From an uncultured Oscillospiraceae bacterium (GTDB lineage Bacteria > Bacillota > Clostridia > Oscillospirales > Oscillospiraceae), in contig CAJULJ010000004.1 in the NCBI GenBank assembly GCA_910587395.1, positions 1 through 64,000 on the forward strand: a stretch of 64,000 bases of DNA. The letters are read 5' to 3'. Under the pieces are notes generated by a model. The model ran no database searches. It saw nothing but the letters and a program-made list of their open reading frames with translations, and was not told the DNA's origin. Numbering within the stretch: the stretch's first letter is position 1; every line of letters begins with the position of its first letter. This document shows positions 40,057-48,600 of this stretch, piece by piece. Made by a program: the position numbers and the translations under genes.

Positions 40057-40626
40057 ATGGAACAGCGCGATGCCCGGTCCATGACCCCGGAACACCGTCA
40101 CCGCATCGGAATGCGCATCATCAAGACGGTGGTCGCGGTGTTTTTGTGCGGTCTGCTGGCCTTTTTGCGGGACAAATCCGCCCTTTACTCCATGTTCGCC
40201 GCCCTTTTCTGTATTCAGAAATCGACGGGCAAGACCATTGAATCATCCATTAACCGTGTGCTGGGCACCCTGGTTGGCGGCGTGGTAGGGGTGCTGACGG
40301 TATATGCCATGGACACTCTGAATATCCTACACATCGATCTGCTGCGGTATCTGCTGCTGTCCCTGCTGCTGATCCCCATCATTGAATTTGCCCTGTTCAT
40401 CAAAAAGCCGGACATTGCGGGGATGGCCTGTATGGTGGTCATGTGCCTGGTGGTGGACCCGGGCGACAAGCCCGCCGTCTACTCCATTGAACGACTGTTT
40501 GAAACATCGGTGGGGGTGGTGCTGGCCTGTGGAATTGATGTGCTGCTGCCCCATCAGCCGGTTCCGCAGCCTGCGGAAGAAAGCGCCCCCCAGGAAAGCG
40601 GAGAGGCTAAGGAGGAGAAACGGTGA
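40057..40626 (+). CDS. FUSC/aromatic-acid-exporter-like membrane protein (DUF939 type)
   Basis: The 189-residue product starts at ATG 40057, 6 bases after GGAGG. It has four to five membrane helices and the FUSC_2/ArAE_1 features GMRIIKTVVAVFLCGLLAFL, AALFCIQKSTGKTIESSINRVLGTLVGGVVG and ERLFETSVGVVLACGIDVLL. The acidic C-terminal tail is short. Relatives are half-size putative exporters; the substrate is unknown. A promoter, TTGCGG (39999-40004) with 17-bp spacing to TATCAT (40022-40027), lies upstream. Its stop overlaps the sfsA GTG start. Confidence 0.82.
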   Translation: MEQRDARSMTPEHRHRIGMRIIKTVVAVFLCGLLAFLRDKSALYSMFAALFCIQKSTGKTIESSINRVLGTLVGGVVGVLTVYAMDTLNILHIDLLRYLLLSLLLIPIIEFALFIKKPDIAGMACMVVMCLVVDPGDKPAVYSIERLFETSVGVVLACGIDVLLPHQPVPQPAEESAPQESGEAKEEKR

Positions 40627-41336
40627 TCTATCGGGACATTCACGCCGCCCGGTTCATCGCCCGGCCCAACCGGTTCATCGCCCGGGTGGAGGTGGACGGC
40701 AAGGAGGAGACCGTCCACGTGAAGAATACCGGGCGGTGTAAAGAGCTTTTGCTTCCCGGCTGTACCGTCTATCTGGAGGGGAGCGACAACCCTCAGCGCA
40801 AAACGAGGTTCGATCTGGTGGCGGTGGAGAAGGTCCGGCCCGGCCGCCCGCCCCTGCTAATCAACATGGACTCCCAGGCTCCCAACAGGGTGTTTGGGGA
40901 GTGGATGAAGGCTGGAAAGGGGGTGGAGCTGGGTCTGCCACAGCCCGCTTTGCTGCGTCCGGAGACAACCTGGGGGAATTCTCGTTTTGATTTCTACTGG
41001 GAGGAATCAGGAGCGGGCTGGAAAGGGTTTATAGAGGTGAAGGGATGCACTCTGGAGGAGGACGGTTTGGCTCTGTTCCCCGACGCCCCCACCGAGCGGG
41101 GCGTGAAGCATCTGCGGGAGCTCATCGCCTGCCGTGAGGCGGGGTACGAGGCGGCGGTGTGCGTGGTCCTCCAGATGGAGGGCATGACCGCCTTTTCCCC
41201 CAACGACCGCACCCATCCGGAATTTGGCGCGGCCCTGCGGGAGGCCCGTCAGGCCGGGGTGAAGGTGCTGGCGGTGGAATGCGCCGTTACGACCGGCAGC
41301 CTGACCATGACAAGACCCGTTCCGGTGCGGCTGTAA
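40623..41336 (+). CDS. sfsA: DNA/RNA nuclease SfsA
   Basis: The 237-residue product starts at GTG 40623, overlapping the previous stop. The family motifs are ARFIARPNRFIARVEVDG, HVKNTGRCKELLLPGC, NSRFDFYW, FIEVKGCTLEEDGLALFPDAPTERG and KHLRELI. SfsA was first tied to maltose metabolism and has a PD-(D/E)xK-like nuclease core. It is the second gene of a three-gene unit (FUSC-like, sfsA, SprT-like). Confidence 0.92.
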   Translation: MIYRDIHAARFIARPNRFIARVEVDGKEETVHVKNTGRCKELLLPGCTVYLEGSDNPQRKTRFDLVAVEKVRPGRPPLLINMDSQAPNRVFGEWMKAGKGVELGLPQPALLRPETTWGNSRFDFYWEESGAGWKGFIEVKGCTLEEDGLALFPDAPTERGVKHLRELIACREAGYEAAVCVVLQMEGMTAFSPNDRTHPEFGAALREARQAGVKVLAVECAVTTGSLTMTRPVPVRL

Positions 41337-41347
41337 AGGAGAGGCCC

Positions 41348-41872
41348 ATGACGCAAAAATACATAGACGGTCTGATGGCGCTGGTTATTGCCCAGGCCAG
41401 GACCATCAAAATACCGGTTTCCCAGGAAATTGCGCCCCATGTCCGGCTCAACCGCCGGGCCCGGACCCGGTTCGGCTGCTGCATCCGCAGGGAGGGGCGC
41501 TATACCATCGAGCTGTCCGCTCAGCTGGCGGAGCAGGGGAGCGAGGACGCCATCCTCCAGGTGCTGGCCCATGAGGTGCTCCACACCTGCTATGGCTGCT
41601 CCAACCACGGTGCGCGCTGGAAGGGCTATGCCCAGCGGATGAACAGCATCTACGGCTACCGCATCCGCCGCACGGACAATTATGAGGAGCTGGGTATCGA
41701 GGACCACCGGCCTGTGCGCTATTATGTGGTGTGCGCCAAATGTGGGCGGCGCATCCCCCGGATGAAGCGCTCCCCACTGGTGGACCATCCGGAGCGTTAC
41801 CGCTGTACCTGCGGCGGCGCTCTTCGGGTGGAGGACGCGGAAAGCGGTCAGGAAGAAATCGGAAAAATGTGA
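41348..41872 (+). CDS. SprT-like zinc metallopeptidase domain protein
   Basis: The 174-residue product starts at ATG 41348 behind AAGGAGAGG. The metal-binding HEVLHTCYGCSNHG (HExxH with a later His) matches SprT-like domains. Near the C-terminus CAKCGRR and CTCGGALR form a zinc ribbon. SprT-like proteins are related to DNA-protein-crosslink proteases; the bacterial role is poorly defined. It ends the unit and is followed by a hairpin. Confidence 0.85.
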   Translation: MTQKYIDGLMALVIAQARTIKIPVSQEIAPHVRLNRRARTRFGCCIRREGRYTIELSAQLAEQGSEDAILQVLAHEVLHTCYGCSNHGARWKGYAQRMNSIYGYRIRRTDNYEELGIEDHRPVRYYVVCAKCGRRIPRMKRSPLVDHPERYRCTCGGALRVEDAESGQEEIGKM

Positions 41873-41900
41873 AAACGGGAGGCGTTTGCCCCCCGTTTTC
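41871..41900 (+). terminator. Terminator after the SprT-like gene
   Basis: GAAAACGGG pairs with CCCGTTTTC around a 12-base loop. It overlaps the last base of the stop codon, and only a short T stretch is present at the end of the stem. Confidence 0.6.
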
Positions 41901-41955
41901 ATATGTTCTGACTGAAAAACGGAGGAAAAACCCTGTATTTTTGTTCAGAAAACCT

Positions 41956-41984
41956 TTGACTTGAAGCGGAAAGCAGGATATACT
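41956..41984 (+). promoter_or_regulatory. Promoter of glgP
   Basis: TTGACT (41956-41961) and TATACT (41979-41984) are separated by 17 bp, leaving a leader of about 100 bases before the phosphorylase ATG. Confidence 0.8.
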
Positions 41985-42093
41985 TTCCGTGAAGGCTGAA
42001 AAAGCCAAATAATACCAGTTTCTTTGCTTGGAAACGTTTTCAGACCCGCCGCCGACCGGGCGGTGCCACCGGATTTGAAAGGAGATTCATATA

Positions 42094-44388
42094 ATGGATA
42101 TCAAACAACGGATGCAGGAGCTGTCCCAGGCCAAGTATAGCAGGGAGCTGGCCCAGTGCGGCGGCGAGCAGCTGTACCATGTGCTGCTTCAGCTGAGCCA
42201 GGAGCTGGCCCAGGCCCGCCCCGCCCCCGCCGGGGAGCGGAAGCTGTACTACTTCTCCGCCGAGTTCCTGATCGGCAAGCTGCTGAGCAACAATCTGCTG
42301 GCTCTGGGCATTTTCGACGAGGTGTCCAAGGTGCTGGCCGAGTGCGGCCACACCCTGTCCGCGGTGGAGGACGTGGAGCCTGAACCCTCTCTGGGCAACG
42401 GCGGCCTGGGCCGTCTGGCGGCCTGCTTCCTGGACTCCATCGCCGCCCTGGGGCTGAACGGCGACGGCGTGGGCCTCAATTACCACTACGGCCTGTTTGA
42501 GCAGCGGTTCCACCGGAGCCACCAGTATGAGCAGCCCAACCCCTGGATTGAGGACGAGAGCTGGCTGATTCCCACCGGAGTCGAGTTTGAGGTGCCCTTC
42601 GGCTTCGGCGGTGTGAAGGCCAGGCTTTTGGACATCGCCGTCCCCGGCGCGCACAGCGGCATCGCCAACCGCCTGCACCTGTTCGATGTGGAAAATCCCG
42701 CCCCCGCCCCCGCGGACGGCATCGACTTTGATAAGAGCGATCTGCCCGCCCGGCTCACCTCCTTCCTGTACCCCGACGACAGTGACGAGGCGGGACGGCT
42801 GCTCCGGGTGTACCAGCAGTATTTTATGGTGTCCGCCGGCGCCCAGCTCATTTTGAAGGAGCTGGAGGAGCGGGGCTTCGATCCCCGCACCATCAGCGAT
42901 CATGTGGCCATCCAGATCAACGACACCCACCCCTCCATGGTCATCCCCGAGCTGGTCCGCCTGCTGACTGCCCGCGGCCTCAGCATGGACGAGGCGGTGG
43001 CGCAGGTGTCCAGGACCTGCGCCTACACCAACCACACCATCCTGGCCGAGGCCCTGGAGAAGTGGCCCCTGACCTTCATCGAGAAGGTGGCCCCTCAGCT
43101 GGTGCCCATTATCCGCGAGCTGGACGCGCGGGCCAAGGCCGCCCACTCCGATCCCCGGGTGGCCATCATCCAGGGCGGCGCGGGCCGGGAAGTGGTCCAT
43201 ATGGCCCATATGGACATCCATTACGGCTATTCCGTCAACGGCGTGGCGGCGCTCCATACCGACATCCTGAAAAACTCTGAGCTGAAGCCCTTTGCCGACA
43301 TCTACCCCGCCAAGTTCAACAACAAGACCAACGGCGTCACCCTGCGGCGCTGGCTGGAGGTGTGCAATCCTCAGCTGGCCTCCCTGCTGGACGAGTGCGT
43401 GGGCACGGAGTGGCGCACCGACCCCACCCGGCTGAACAAGCTGATGGACTACTACAACGACAGCGCCGTGCTGGACCGGCTGCTGGAGATCAAGGCGGCC
43501 AACAAGCGCCGCGCGTCGGACCTGTTCATCCGGGACCAGTACGGCATCCGTTTGGACCCGGAGGCCGTGTTCGACATCCAGGTCAAGCGCCTGCATGAGT
43601 ACAAGCGCCAGCAGATGAACGCGCTGTATGTGATTCACAAGTATCTGGAGATCAAGGCGGGCAGGATTCCAGAGCGCCCCGTCACCGTCATCTTCGGCGC
43701 CAAGGCCGCCCCGGCCTACGTGATGGCCAAGAACATCATCCACCTGATTTTGTGCCTGCGCCGTCTGATTGAGAACGATCCCCAGGTGCGCCCCTGGCTC
43801 CATGTGGCCATGGTGGAGAACTACAACGTCACCTGGGCGGAGCGGATCATCCCGGCCTGCGACATCTCCGAGCAGATTTCCCTGGCGTCCAAGGAGGCCA
43901 GCGGCACCGGCAACATGAAGTTCATGGCCAACGGCGCGGTCACTCTGGGCACCCTGGACGGCGCCAACGTGGAGATCGCCGAGCTGGTGGGCCCGGACAA
44001 CATCTACACTTTCGGCGCGGGCAGTAATTACGTCATCGAGCTGTACGACCAGAAGGCGAAGGACAGTTCCAAAGGCTACCAGTCGCGGGTCTACTACGAG
44101 CGCCCGGCGGTGAAGCCGCTGGTGGACTTCCTGCTCTCCCCCGTCATGACGGAGCTGGGCGATGAGGCGGCGCTGAAGGCCTTGCAGAACGACATGATCA
44201 ACAAGGACTGGTTCATGGCTCTGCTGGACGTGGAAGCGTATATCGCCGCCCGTGACCGTGCCATCGCGGACTATGGCGACCGCACCGCCTGGGCGCGGAA
44301 GATGCTGGTGAATATCGCCCGCAGCGGGTTCTTCTCCAGCGACCGCACCATCGCGGAATATAACCGGGACATCTGGAATCTGAAGTAA
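42094..44388 (+). CDS. glgP: Glycogen/alpha-glucan phosphorylase
   Basis: The 764-residue product is slightly shorter than E. coli-type enzymes (about 800) and typical for Clostridia. N-terminal markers are YYFSAEFLIGKLLSNNL and EPSLGNGGLGRLAACFLDS. Mid-protein ones are QINDTHPSMVIPELVRLL, and the C-terminal domain has KRLHEYKRQ and the PLP-lysine region EASGTGNMKFMANGA. It phosphorolyses alpha-1,4-glucans to glucose-1-phosphate, which the phosphoglucomutase encoded at 46.7 kb would convert to glucose-6-phosphate. It is a single-gene unit with its own promoter and terminator. Confidence 0.96.
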   Translation: MDIKQRMQELSQAKYSRELAQCGGEQLYHVLLQLSQELAQARPAPAGERKLYYFSAEFLIGKLLSNNLLALGIFDEVSKVLAECGHTLSAVEDVEPEPSLGNGGLGRLAACFLDSIAALGLNGDGVGLNYHYGLFEQRFHRSHQYEQPNPWIEDESWLIPTGVEFEVPFGFGGVKARLLDIAVPGAHSGIANRLHLFDVENPAPAPADGIDFDKSDLPARLTSFLYPDDSDEAGRLLRVYQQYFMVSAGAQLILKELEERGFDPRTISDHVAIQINDTHPSMVIPELVRLLTARGLSMDEAVAQVSRTCAYTNHTILAEALEKWPLTFIEKVAPQLVPIIRELDARAKAAHSDPRVAIIQGGAGREVVHMAHMDIHYGYSVNGVAALHTDILKNSELKPFADIYPAKFNNKTNGVTLRRWLEVCNPQLASLLDECVGTEWRTDPTRLNKLMDYYNDSAVLDRLLEIKAANKRRASDLFIRDQYGIRLDPEAVFDIQVKRLHEYKRQQMNALYVIHKYLEIKAGRIPERPVTVIFGAKAAPAYVMAKNIIHLILCLRRLIENDPQVRPWLHVAMVENYNVTWAERIIPACDISEQISLASKEASGTGNMKFMANGAVTLGTLDGANVEIAELVGPDNIYTFGAGSNYVIELYDQKAKDSSKGYQSRVYYERPAVKPLVDFLLSPVMTELGDEAALKALQNDMINKDWFMALLDVEAYIAARDRAIADYGDRTAWARKMLVNIARSGFFSSDRTIAEYNRDIWNLK

Positions 44389-44395
44389 GCTGAGG

Positions 44396-44429
44396 CCGCC
44401 CCCACTCGCTGAGTGGGGGCGGTTTTTTT
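44396..44429 (+). terminator. Terminator of glgP
   Basis: A 12-bp perfect stem (CCGCCCCCACTC with its complement, GCT loop) is followed by seven T residues. It is a strong intrinsic terminator. Confidence 0.95.
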
Positions 44430-44440
44430 CAAATCTTAAA

Positions 44441-44469
44441 TTGCGCGCGGCCCTTTTTGGGTGTATACT
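44441..44469 (+). promoter_or_regulatory. Promoter of the AIM24-family gene
   Basis: TTGCGC (44441-44446) and TATACT (44464-44469) have 17-bp spacing. They lie directly after the glgP terminator and about 55 bases before the ATG. Confidence 0.7.
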
Positions 44470-44522
44470 ATTCATAGAAGGGGGCGCTCTGCCCCTGAAC
44501 AAGCTGAGTAGGAGGAATACAT

Positions 44523-45197
44523 ATGCGCTACAATATTACAGGTGAGCCCATGCCCGTGGTCATCTGCGACGTGGAGGCCAACGAGTCCATGATTACCGAA
44601 AAGGGGTCCATGGTCTGGATGTCCCCCAATATGGAGATGCAGACCAGCGCGGGCGGCATCGGCAAGGCTTTTGGCCGGATGTTCTCCGGCGAGTCCATGT
44701 TCCAGAACATCTACACCGCCAAGGGCGGCCCGGGTATGATCGCCTTCGCGTCCAGCTTTCCCGGCTCCATCCGGGCGGTGGACATCACCCCGGACCGGCC
44801 CGTTGTGGTACAGAAGTCCGGCTTCCTGGCCTCTGAGGCGGGGGTGGAGCTGTCCGTGTTTTTCCAGAAGAAGGGAATGGCGGGCTTCTTCGGCGGCGAG
44901 GGCTTCATCTTGCAGAAGCTCAGCGGCCACGGCACCGCGTTTTTGGAGATCGACGGCTCCGCCGTGGAGTACGACCTCCAGCCGGGGCAGCAGATCATCG
45001 TCGACACCGGAAACCTGGCCATGATCGACTCCACCTGCACCGTGGACGTGCAGTCGGTGAAGGGAGTCAAAAACGTGCTGTTCGGCGGCGAGGGGATATT
45101 TAACACCGTGATTACCGGTCCGGGCCGGGTGGTGCTCCAGACCATGCCCATCAGCAACTTTGCCGGGGCCGTCGCGTCGGTCCTGCCCTCGAAATAA
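44523..45197 (+). CDS. AIM24 / TIGR00266 family protein
   Basis: The 224-residue product is all-beta, with the family pattern MRYNITGEPMPVVICDVEANESMITEKGSMVWM at its start, FASSFPGSIRAVDI and QKSGFLASEAGVELSV in the middle, and LEIDGSAVEYDLQPGQQIIVDTGNLAM later. A Gly-rich loop (SAGGIGKAFGRMFSGES) lies near residue 45. Bacterial function is unknown; the fungal homologue is mitochondrial. It is a single-gene unit, with AGGAGG upstream of the ATG. Confidence 0.88.
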   Translation: MRYNITGEPMPVVICDVEANESMITEKGSMVWMSPNMEMQTSAGGIGKAFGRMFSGESMFQNIYTAKGGPGMIAFASSFPGSIRAVDITPDRPVVVQKSGFLASEAGVELSVFFQKKGMAGFFGGEGFILQKLSGHGTAFLEIDGSAVEYDLQPGQQIIVDTGNLAMIDSTCTVDVQSVKGVKNVLFGGEGIFNTVITGPGRVVLQTMPISNFAGAVASVLPSK

Positions 45198-45201
45198 ATC
45201 A

Positions 45202-45229
45202 GAAATCCCCGCCGGAAGGCGGGGATTTC
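45202..45229. terminator. Bidirectional terminator between AIM24-family and flavodoxin genes
   Basis: A 12-bp perfect stem GAAATCCCCGCC/GGCGGGGATTTC with a GGAA loop lies between two convergent genes, 4 bases after one stop and 6 before the other. Confidence 0.85.
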
Positions 45230-45235
45230 TCATGC

Positions 45236-45769
45236 TCAGCACTTTTGCTGGAGAAAGGACACAATGGGCTGGATGTACTTTGGGTCGGAAATGTCGTAGG
45301 AGCTGGCAATGGCGTTTTGGAACGCTTTGTCTTCCGGGGTTTTGGCCTCTTTGCGGGTCATGGCCCAGGCGGCGAACTTCATCATGGCGCGGTCAACTCC
45401 GCCCATCTTCTCGTAGCACAGCCCGGCTTGCAGATAGAAGTGGGGGATGGTCTTTTGCTCCTCCGTGGTGAGGTTCTGGGCCCATACCTTCTGGATTTGA
45501 TCCTCAGCCTCGTTGGGCATGGCCCCGGTGGCGAACACCACCAGCTTTTTCGCGCCTCGCTGGGTCAGCAGCTTTTGGGCCTTTTTCCAGCCGTCAAAGC
45601 TTCCGGCGTGGAGGCGGCTGCCGAACACCACCGCGCCGTATTGGGACAGGTCTGCGGGGGCGTCTTTCAGGGCGTGGACGGGGCAGTCCAGCGCTTTCCC
45701 GATGAGTCCGGCATAGCGCTGGGTAAATCCGGTCCAGCTGTTGTAAAGTACGATTGCATCATTTTCCAT
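45236..45769 (-). CDS. Flavodoxin-domain protein
   Basis: The 177-residue product has an N-terminal flavodoxin-like FMN loop (IVLYNSWTGFTQRYAGLIGKAL), YGAVVFGSRLHAG and LVVFATGAMP, like the Flavodoxin_5/HemG group. The C-terminal 60 residues (CYEKMGGVDRAMMKFAAWAMT) match the usual extension of Firmicute flavodoxin-like proteins. It probably carries FMN in a small redox reaction. It overlaps the upstream TetR gene by 11 bases, so its expression is governed by that repressor's operator. Confidence 0.82.
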   Translation of the reverse strand: MENDAIVLYNSWTGFTQRYAGLIGKALDCPVHALKDAPADLSQYGAVVFGSRLHAGSFDGWKKAQKLLTQRGAKKLVVFATGAMPNEAEDQIQKVWAQNLTTEEQKTIPHFYLQAGLCYEKMGGVDRAMMKFAAWAMTRKEAKTPEDKAFQNAIASSYDISDPKYIQPIVSFLQQKC

Positions 45770-46325
45770 GGCTGCTCTGCTCCTTTTCCTGCTTCAAAAA
45801 TGCCTGATAGGCTTCCGCCTGCCAGGCATATATCTCGTCCGCCTGGATACCCGGATCGGAGACGGAGAAAATGGCCCCCAGGCCGATGGTGTAGATGATC
45901 ATGTTCAGATGGAGCCTCCGGGCGGCCTCCAAGCTCAGGCCCAGCTCCCCGGCAATGGCCTCCGCCATGGCGGGGCTGGCTTCGGCGCGGTACAGGTCGT
46001 CCAGGCTGGCTACCCCCTCCCTGGGGCAGAGGGCGAACAGCTTGAACAGCTCCGGCTCTTCCCGGGCCAGGCGGACATATGCCTGACCTGTGGCCTGAAA
46101 GCTGCCGTCTGTCTGAGCCAAGGTTTCGTGTACAAAGTCCCGTACCCTGGCATACACATCCCGGCGCAATCCGTCCATGTTCTGGCAGTAGCTGTAAATG
46201 GGCTGGACGGAGCACCCCAGCCGGACGGCGATGGGGTTCACCTGAACCCGCTCCATACCGCCCTCCCGTGCCAGCTGGAAAGCGGTTTCCACGACCATTT
46301 CCTTGGTGATTTTCTGTTTCGGCAT
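45759..46325 (-). CDS. TetR-family transcriptional regulator
   Basis: The 188-residue product has an N-terminal HTH (KEMVVETAFQLAREGGMERVQVNPIAVRLGCSVQPIYSYCQNMDGL) and a helical ligand-binding domain. A regular promoter and a TTATATAA inverted repeat lie just upstream, so it very likely represses itself and the coupled flavodoxin gene. The ligand is unknown; redox-active or electrophilic compounds would suit a flavodoxin target. Confidence 0.9.
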   Translation of the reverse strand: MPKQKITKEMVVETAFQLAREGGMERVQVNPIAVRLGCSVQPIYSYCQNMDGLRRDVYARVRDFVHETLAQTDGSFQATGQAYVRLAREEPELFKLFALCPREGVASLDDLYRAEASPAMAEAIAGELGLSLEAARRLHLNMIIYTIGLGAIFSVSDPGIQADEIYAWQAEAYQAFLKQEKEQSSHGK

Positions 46326-46347
46326 AGGATCACCTCACATAAATATT

Positions 46348-46401
46348 TTATATAATCAATTTATATAAGTTAATTATATCAGTCTGTCCAGTTGTTGTCA
46401 A
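46348..46401 (-). promoter_or_regulatory. Promoter and operator of the TetR/flavodoxin operon
   Basis: On the minus strand a perfect TTGACA (46396-46401) and TATAAT (46373-46378) are 17 bp apart. Immediately downstream lies TTATATAA-TCAAT-TTATATAA (46348-46368), a perfect inverted repeat at the transcription start, the typical place for a TetR operator. Confidence 0.85.
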
Positions 46402-46407
46402 GAATAA

Positions 46408-46437
46408 AAGTCCCGGCGGACGAATCCGCCGGGACTT
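46408..46437 (-). terminator. Terminator of the small membrane protein gene
   Basis: AAGTCCCGGCGGA pairs perfectly over 13 bp with a 4-base loop. On the minus strand it is followed by TTATTCTT. It lies 5 bases after the stop at 46443 and insulates the strong TetR promoter. Confidence 0.85.
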
Positions 46438-46442
46438 CTGCC

Positions 46443-46655
46443 TCATGTCGTAACCAACAGTGAAATGACAAAAGGGGATACACTCATACAGAACAGGCTG
46501 AAAACCGCTATGAGAATATTCTTCCGATATTCCCGTTCCTCCTTCTGCTGTACAATTCCTTTTACGCAGTCAAGCAAATTGAACACAAACAAAATAGGCC
46601 AAAGCCAGCAGGTATACATTAGAAACACACAGATGACAGAGAAAAGCGTTTTCAT
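46443..46655 (-). CDS. Small two-helix membrane protein
   Basis: The 70-residue product has two hydrophobic helices (about residues 3-27 and 47-68) joined by a charged loop (CVKGIVQQKEEREYRKN). A GAGG site lies 5 bases before the ATG, and a clear terminator follows. It is less GC-rich than its neighbours. No family is recognised. It lies 21 bp behind pgm on the same strand and may be co-transcribed with it. Confidence 0.55.
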   Translation of the reverse strand: MKTLFSVICVFLMYTCWLWPILFVFNLLDCVKGIVQQKEEREYRKNILIAVFSLFCMSVSPFVISLLVTT

Positions 46656-46676
46656 GAGGACCTCGCAGGAGGGTGG

Positions 46677-48398
46677 TCAGTTCTTCAGCCCCTCCGCCCA
46701 GGCGGAGTACCGCGCCACCTTGTCGGCGCAGTCGGCCTGGCTGGCGCCCTGGGCGAGTATGTACACCTTGACCTTGGGCTCGGTGCCGGAGGGCCGCACG
46801 ATGACGGAAGTGCCGTCCGCCAGCTCGTAGCGCAGCACGTTGGAGCCGGACAGCTCCATGGTGGTCTTGGCCCCGGTGGCGGCGTCCACCACGGACCCGT
46901 CCTTGTAGTCCTTCCAGGTCTTGACAGCCTCGCCGCCGATTTCCTTGGGCGGGTTGGCGCGCAGGTTTGCCATCAGGTCGGCCATCTTCTTCAGGCCGTC
47001 CAGGCCGGGCATCACCAAGTTCAGGGTGCGCTCGCCGTAGTTGCCGTACTTCTCATACAGCGCCATCAGGGCGTCATACAGGGTCATGCCCTTGCCGGCA
47101 TAGTAGGCCGCCATCTCGGTCATGGCCACGGCGGCGGTGACGGCGTCCTTGTCCCGGACGTAGTCGCCCAGCATGTAGCCGTAGCTCTCCTCGTAGGACA
47201 TGATGACATTGCCCTCGCGGCCGCCTTCCAGCTGGTCCTTCTTCTGGGCCAGGAACTTGAAGCCTGTGAAGGTGTCGAAGCACTTCAGGCCGTTGACCTC
47301 GGCCACCTTGCGGGCCATCTCGGTGGTGACGATGGTCTTGAGGGCCACGGGGTTGACAGGCATCTTGCCGGTGCGCTGCTTGGCGCCGATGAGATAGTCC
47401 AGCAGCAGCACGCCGGTCTGGTTGCCGGTGAGCACCTTGAACTCATCGCCAGCCCGGACCATCAGGCCCACCCGGTCGGCGTCGGGGTCGGAGCCCAGGA
47501 TGAAGTCCGCGCCCTCCTTGTTGGCCAGATCAACGGCCAGATAGAAGCCCTCGGGGTTCTCCGGGTTGGGGGAGGCCACGGTGGGGAAATTGCCGTCGAT
47601 GACCATCTGCTCGGGGACGCAGATGACGTGTTTCATACCCAGGCGCTTGAGCGCTTCCGGAATCAGCTTGTGGCCGGTTCCGTGGAAGGGGGTGTACACC
47701 ATCTTGAAGGTGTCCGCCACCGCGTCCACCACCGCCTGGTCGTTGACCTGCTCCATGACGTTCTTGAGGAACTTCTCGTCCGTCTCCTCACCCATGATGG
47801 TGATGAGCCCGTCGGCCACCGCCTTGTCATAGTCGGCCACCTTCACATCGAACACGTCGGACTCCCGCATGATCTTGGCCACCTCGTCGGCGTGGTTGGG
47901 AGGCAGCTGGGCGCCGTCGGACCAGTAGACCTTATAGCCGTTGTACTCCTTGGGGTTGTGGCTGGCGGTGATGTTGATGCCCGCGATGCAGCCGTACTCC
48001 CGGATGGCGAAGGACAGCTCGGGGGTGGGGCGCAGGGACTCGAACAGCCGCACGGGAACGCCCGCCGCGGCCATGATGCAGGCGGCCTCCCTGGCAAAAA
48101 CGTCGGAATTGTTCCGGCAGTCAAAGCAGATGGCCACGCCCTTCTTGACCGCCTCAGGCCCCTCGTTCAAAATGACGTTGGCGAAGGCCTGGGTGGCGTG
48201 GCGGATGACGTGGATGTTCATGCGGTACAGGCCCACGCCCATGGTGCCGCGCAGTCCGGCGGTGCCAAACTCCAGCTGGGAGAAGAAGCGGGACTCGATC
48301 TCCTTCTCGTCCCCGGCGATGGCGGTCAGCTCCGCCTTTTCCGTCTGATCCAGGGCAGGGGAGCTCAGCCACTGCTCATACGCTTTTTTGTAGTCCAT
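46677..48398 (-). CDS. pgm: Phosphoglucomutase/phosphomannomutase (alpha-D-phosphohexomutase)
   Basis: The 573-residue product starts at ATG 48398, 9 bases behind AGGAGG, and is of the long PgcA type. It has GTAGLRGTMGVG near the start, the phosphoserine loop TASHNPKEYNGYK, the metal loop GSDPDADRVG, the sugar loop SYEESYGYMLGDYVRDKD and the C-terminal phosphate loop VRPSGTEPKVK. It interconverts glucose-1- and glucose-6-phosphate, linking glycogen phosphorolysis to glycolysis and envelope sugars. A long open frame to 48542 lacks a start signal. Confidence 0.95.
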   Translation of the reverse strand: MDYKKAYEQWLSSPALDQTEKAELTAIAGDEKEIESRFFSQLEFGTAGLRGTMGVGLYRMNIHVIRHATQAFANVILNEGPEAVKKGVAICFDCRNNSDVFAREAACIMAAAGVPVRLFESLRPTPELSFAIREYGCIAGINITASHNPKEYNGYKVYWSDGAQLPPNHADEVAKIMRESDVFDVKVADYDKAVADGLITIMGEETDEKFLKNVMEQVNDQAVVDAVADTFKMVYTPFHGTGHKLIPEALKRLGMKHVICVPEQMVIDGNFPTVASPNPENPEGFYLAVDLANKEGADFILGSDPDADRVGLMVRAGDEFKVLTGNQTGVLLLDYLIGAKQRTGKMPVNPVALKTIVTTEMARKVAEVNGLKCFDTFTGFKFLAQKKDQLEGGREGNVIMSYEESYGYMLGDYVRDKDAVTAAVAMTEMAAYYAGKGMTLYDALMALYEKYGNYGERTLNLVMPGLDGLKKMADLMANLRANPPKEIGGEAVKTWKDYKDGSVVDAATGAKTTMELSGSNVLRYELADGTSVIVRPSGTEPKVKVYILAQGASQADCADKVARYSAWAEGLKN

Positions 48399-48501
48399 TG
48401 GTCCATTCCTCCTGATATAATAAAATTGTCTGAACGCGAATTTGGGGCTGCTGCTGGGCAGTTTGCCGGAAAACACGGGTCTGCCGAAGCGATATATGGA
48501 A

Positions 48502-48565
48502 ATTATACCATATCGAAACGGAAAAGACAATTCAATTTGCATTTTTTTCTGTGAGGCTGTATAAT
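48502..48565. promoter_or_regulatory. Divergent promoters of pgm and asnA
   Basis: On the minus strand TTGTCT (48525-48530) and TATAAT (48502-48507) are 17 bp apart for pgm. On the plus strand TTGCAT (48537-48542) and TATAAT (48560-48565) are 17 bp apart for asnA. The -35 boxes are only 6 bp apart back to back. Confidence 0.8.
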
Positions 48566-48600
48566 ATCTGATATTTCAACGGAGTAAAGGAGTAAAGCCT

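Noticed and set aside
42040..44502. 820-codon open frame antisense to glgP
   Set aside because: Same composition artefact; glgP is unmistakable on the other strand.
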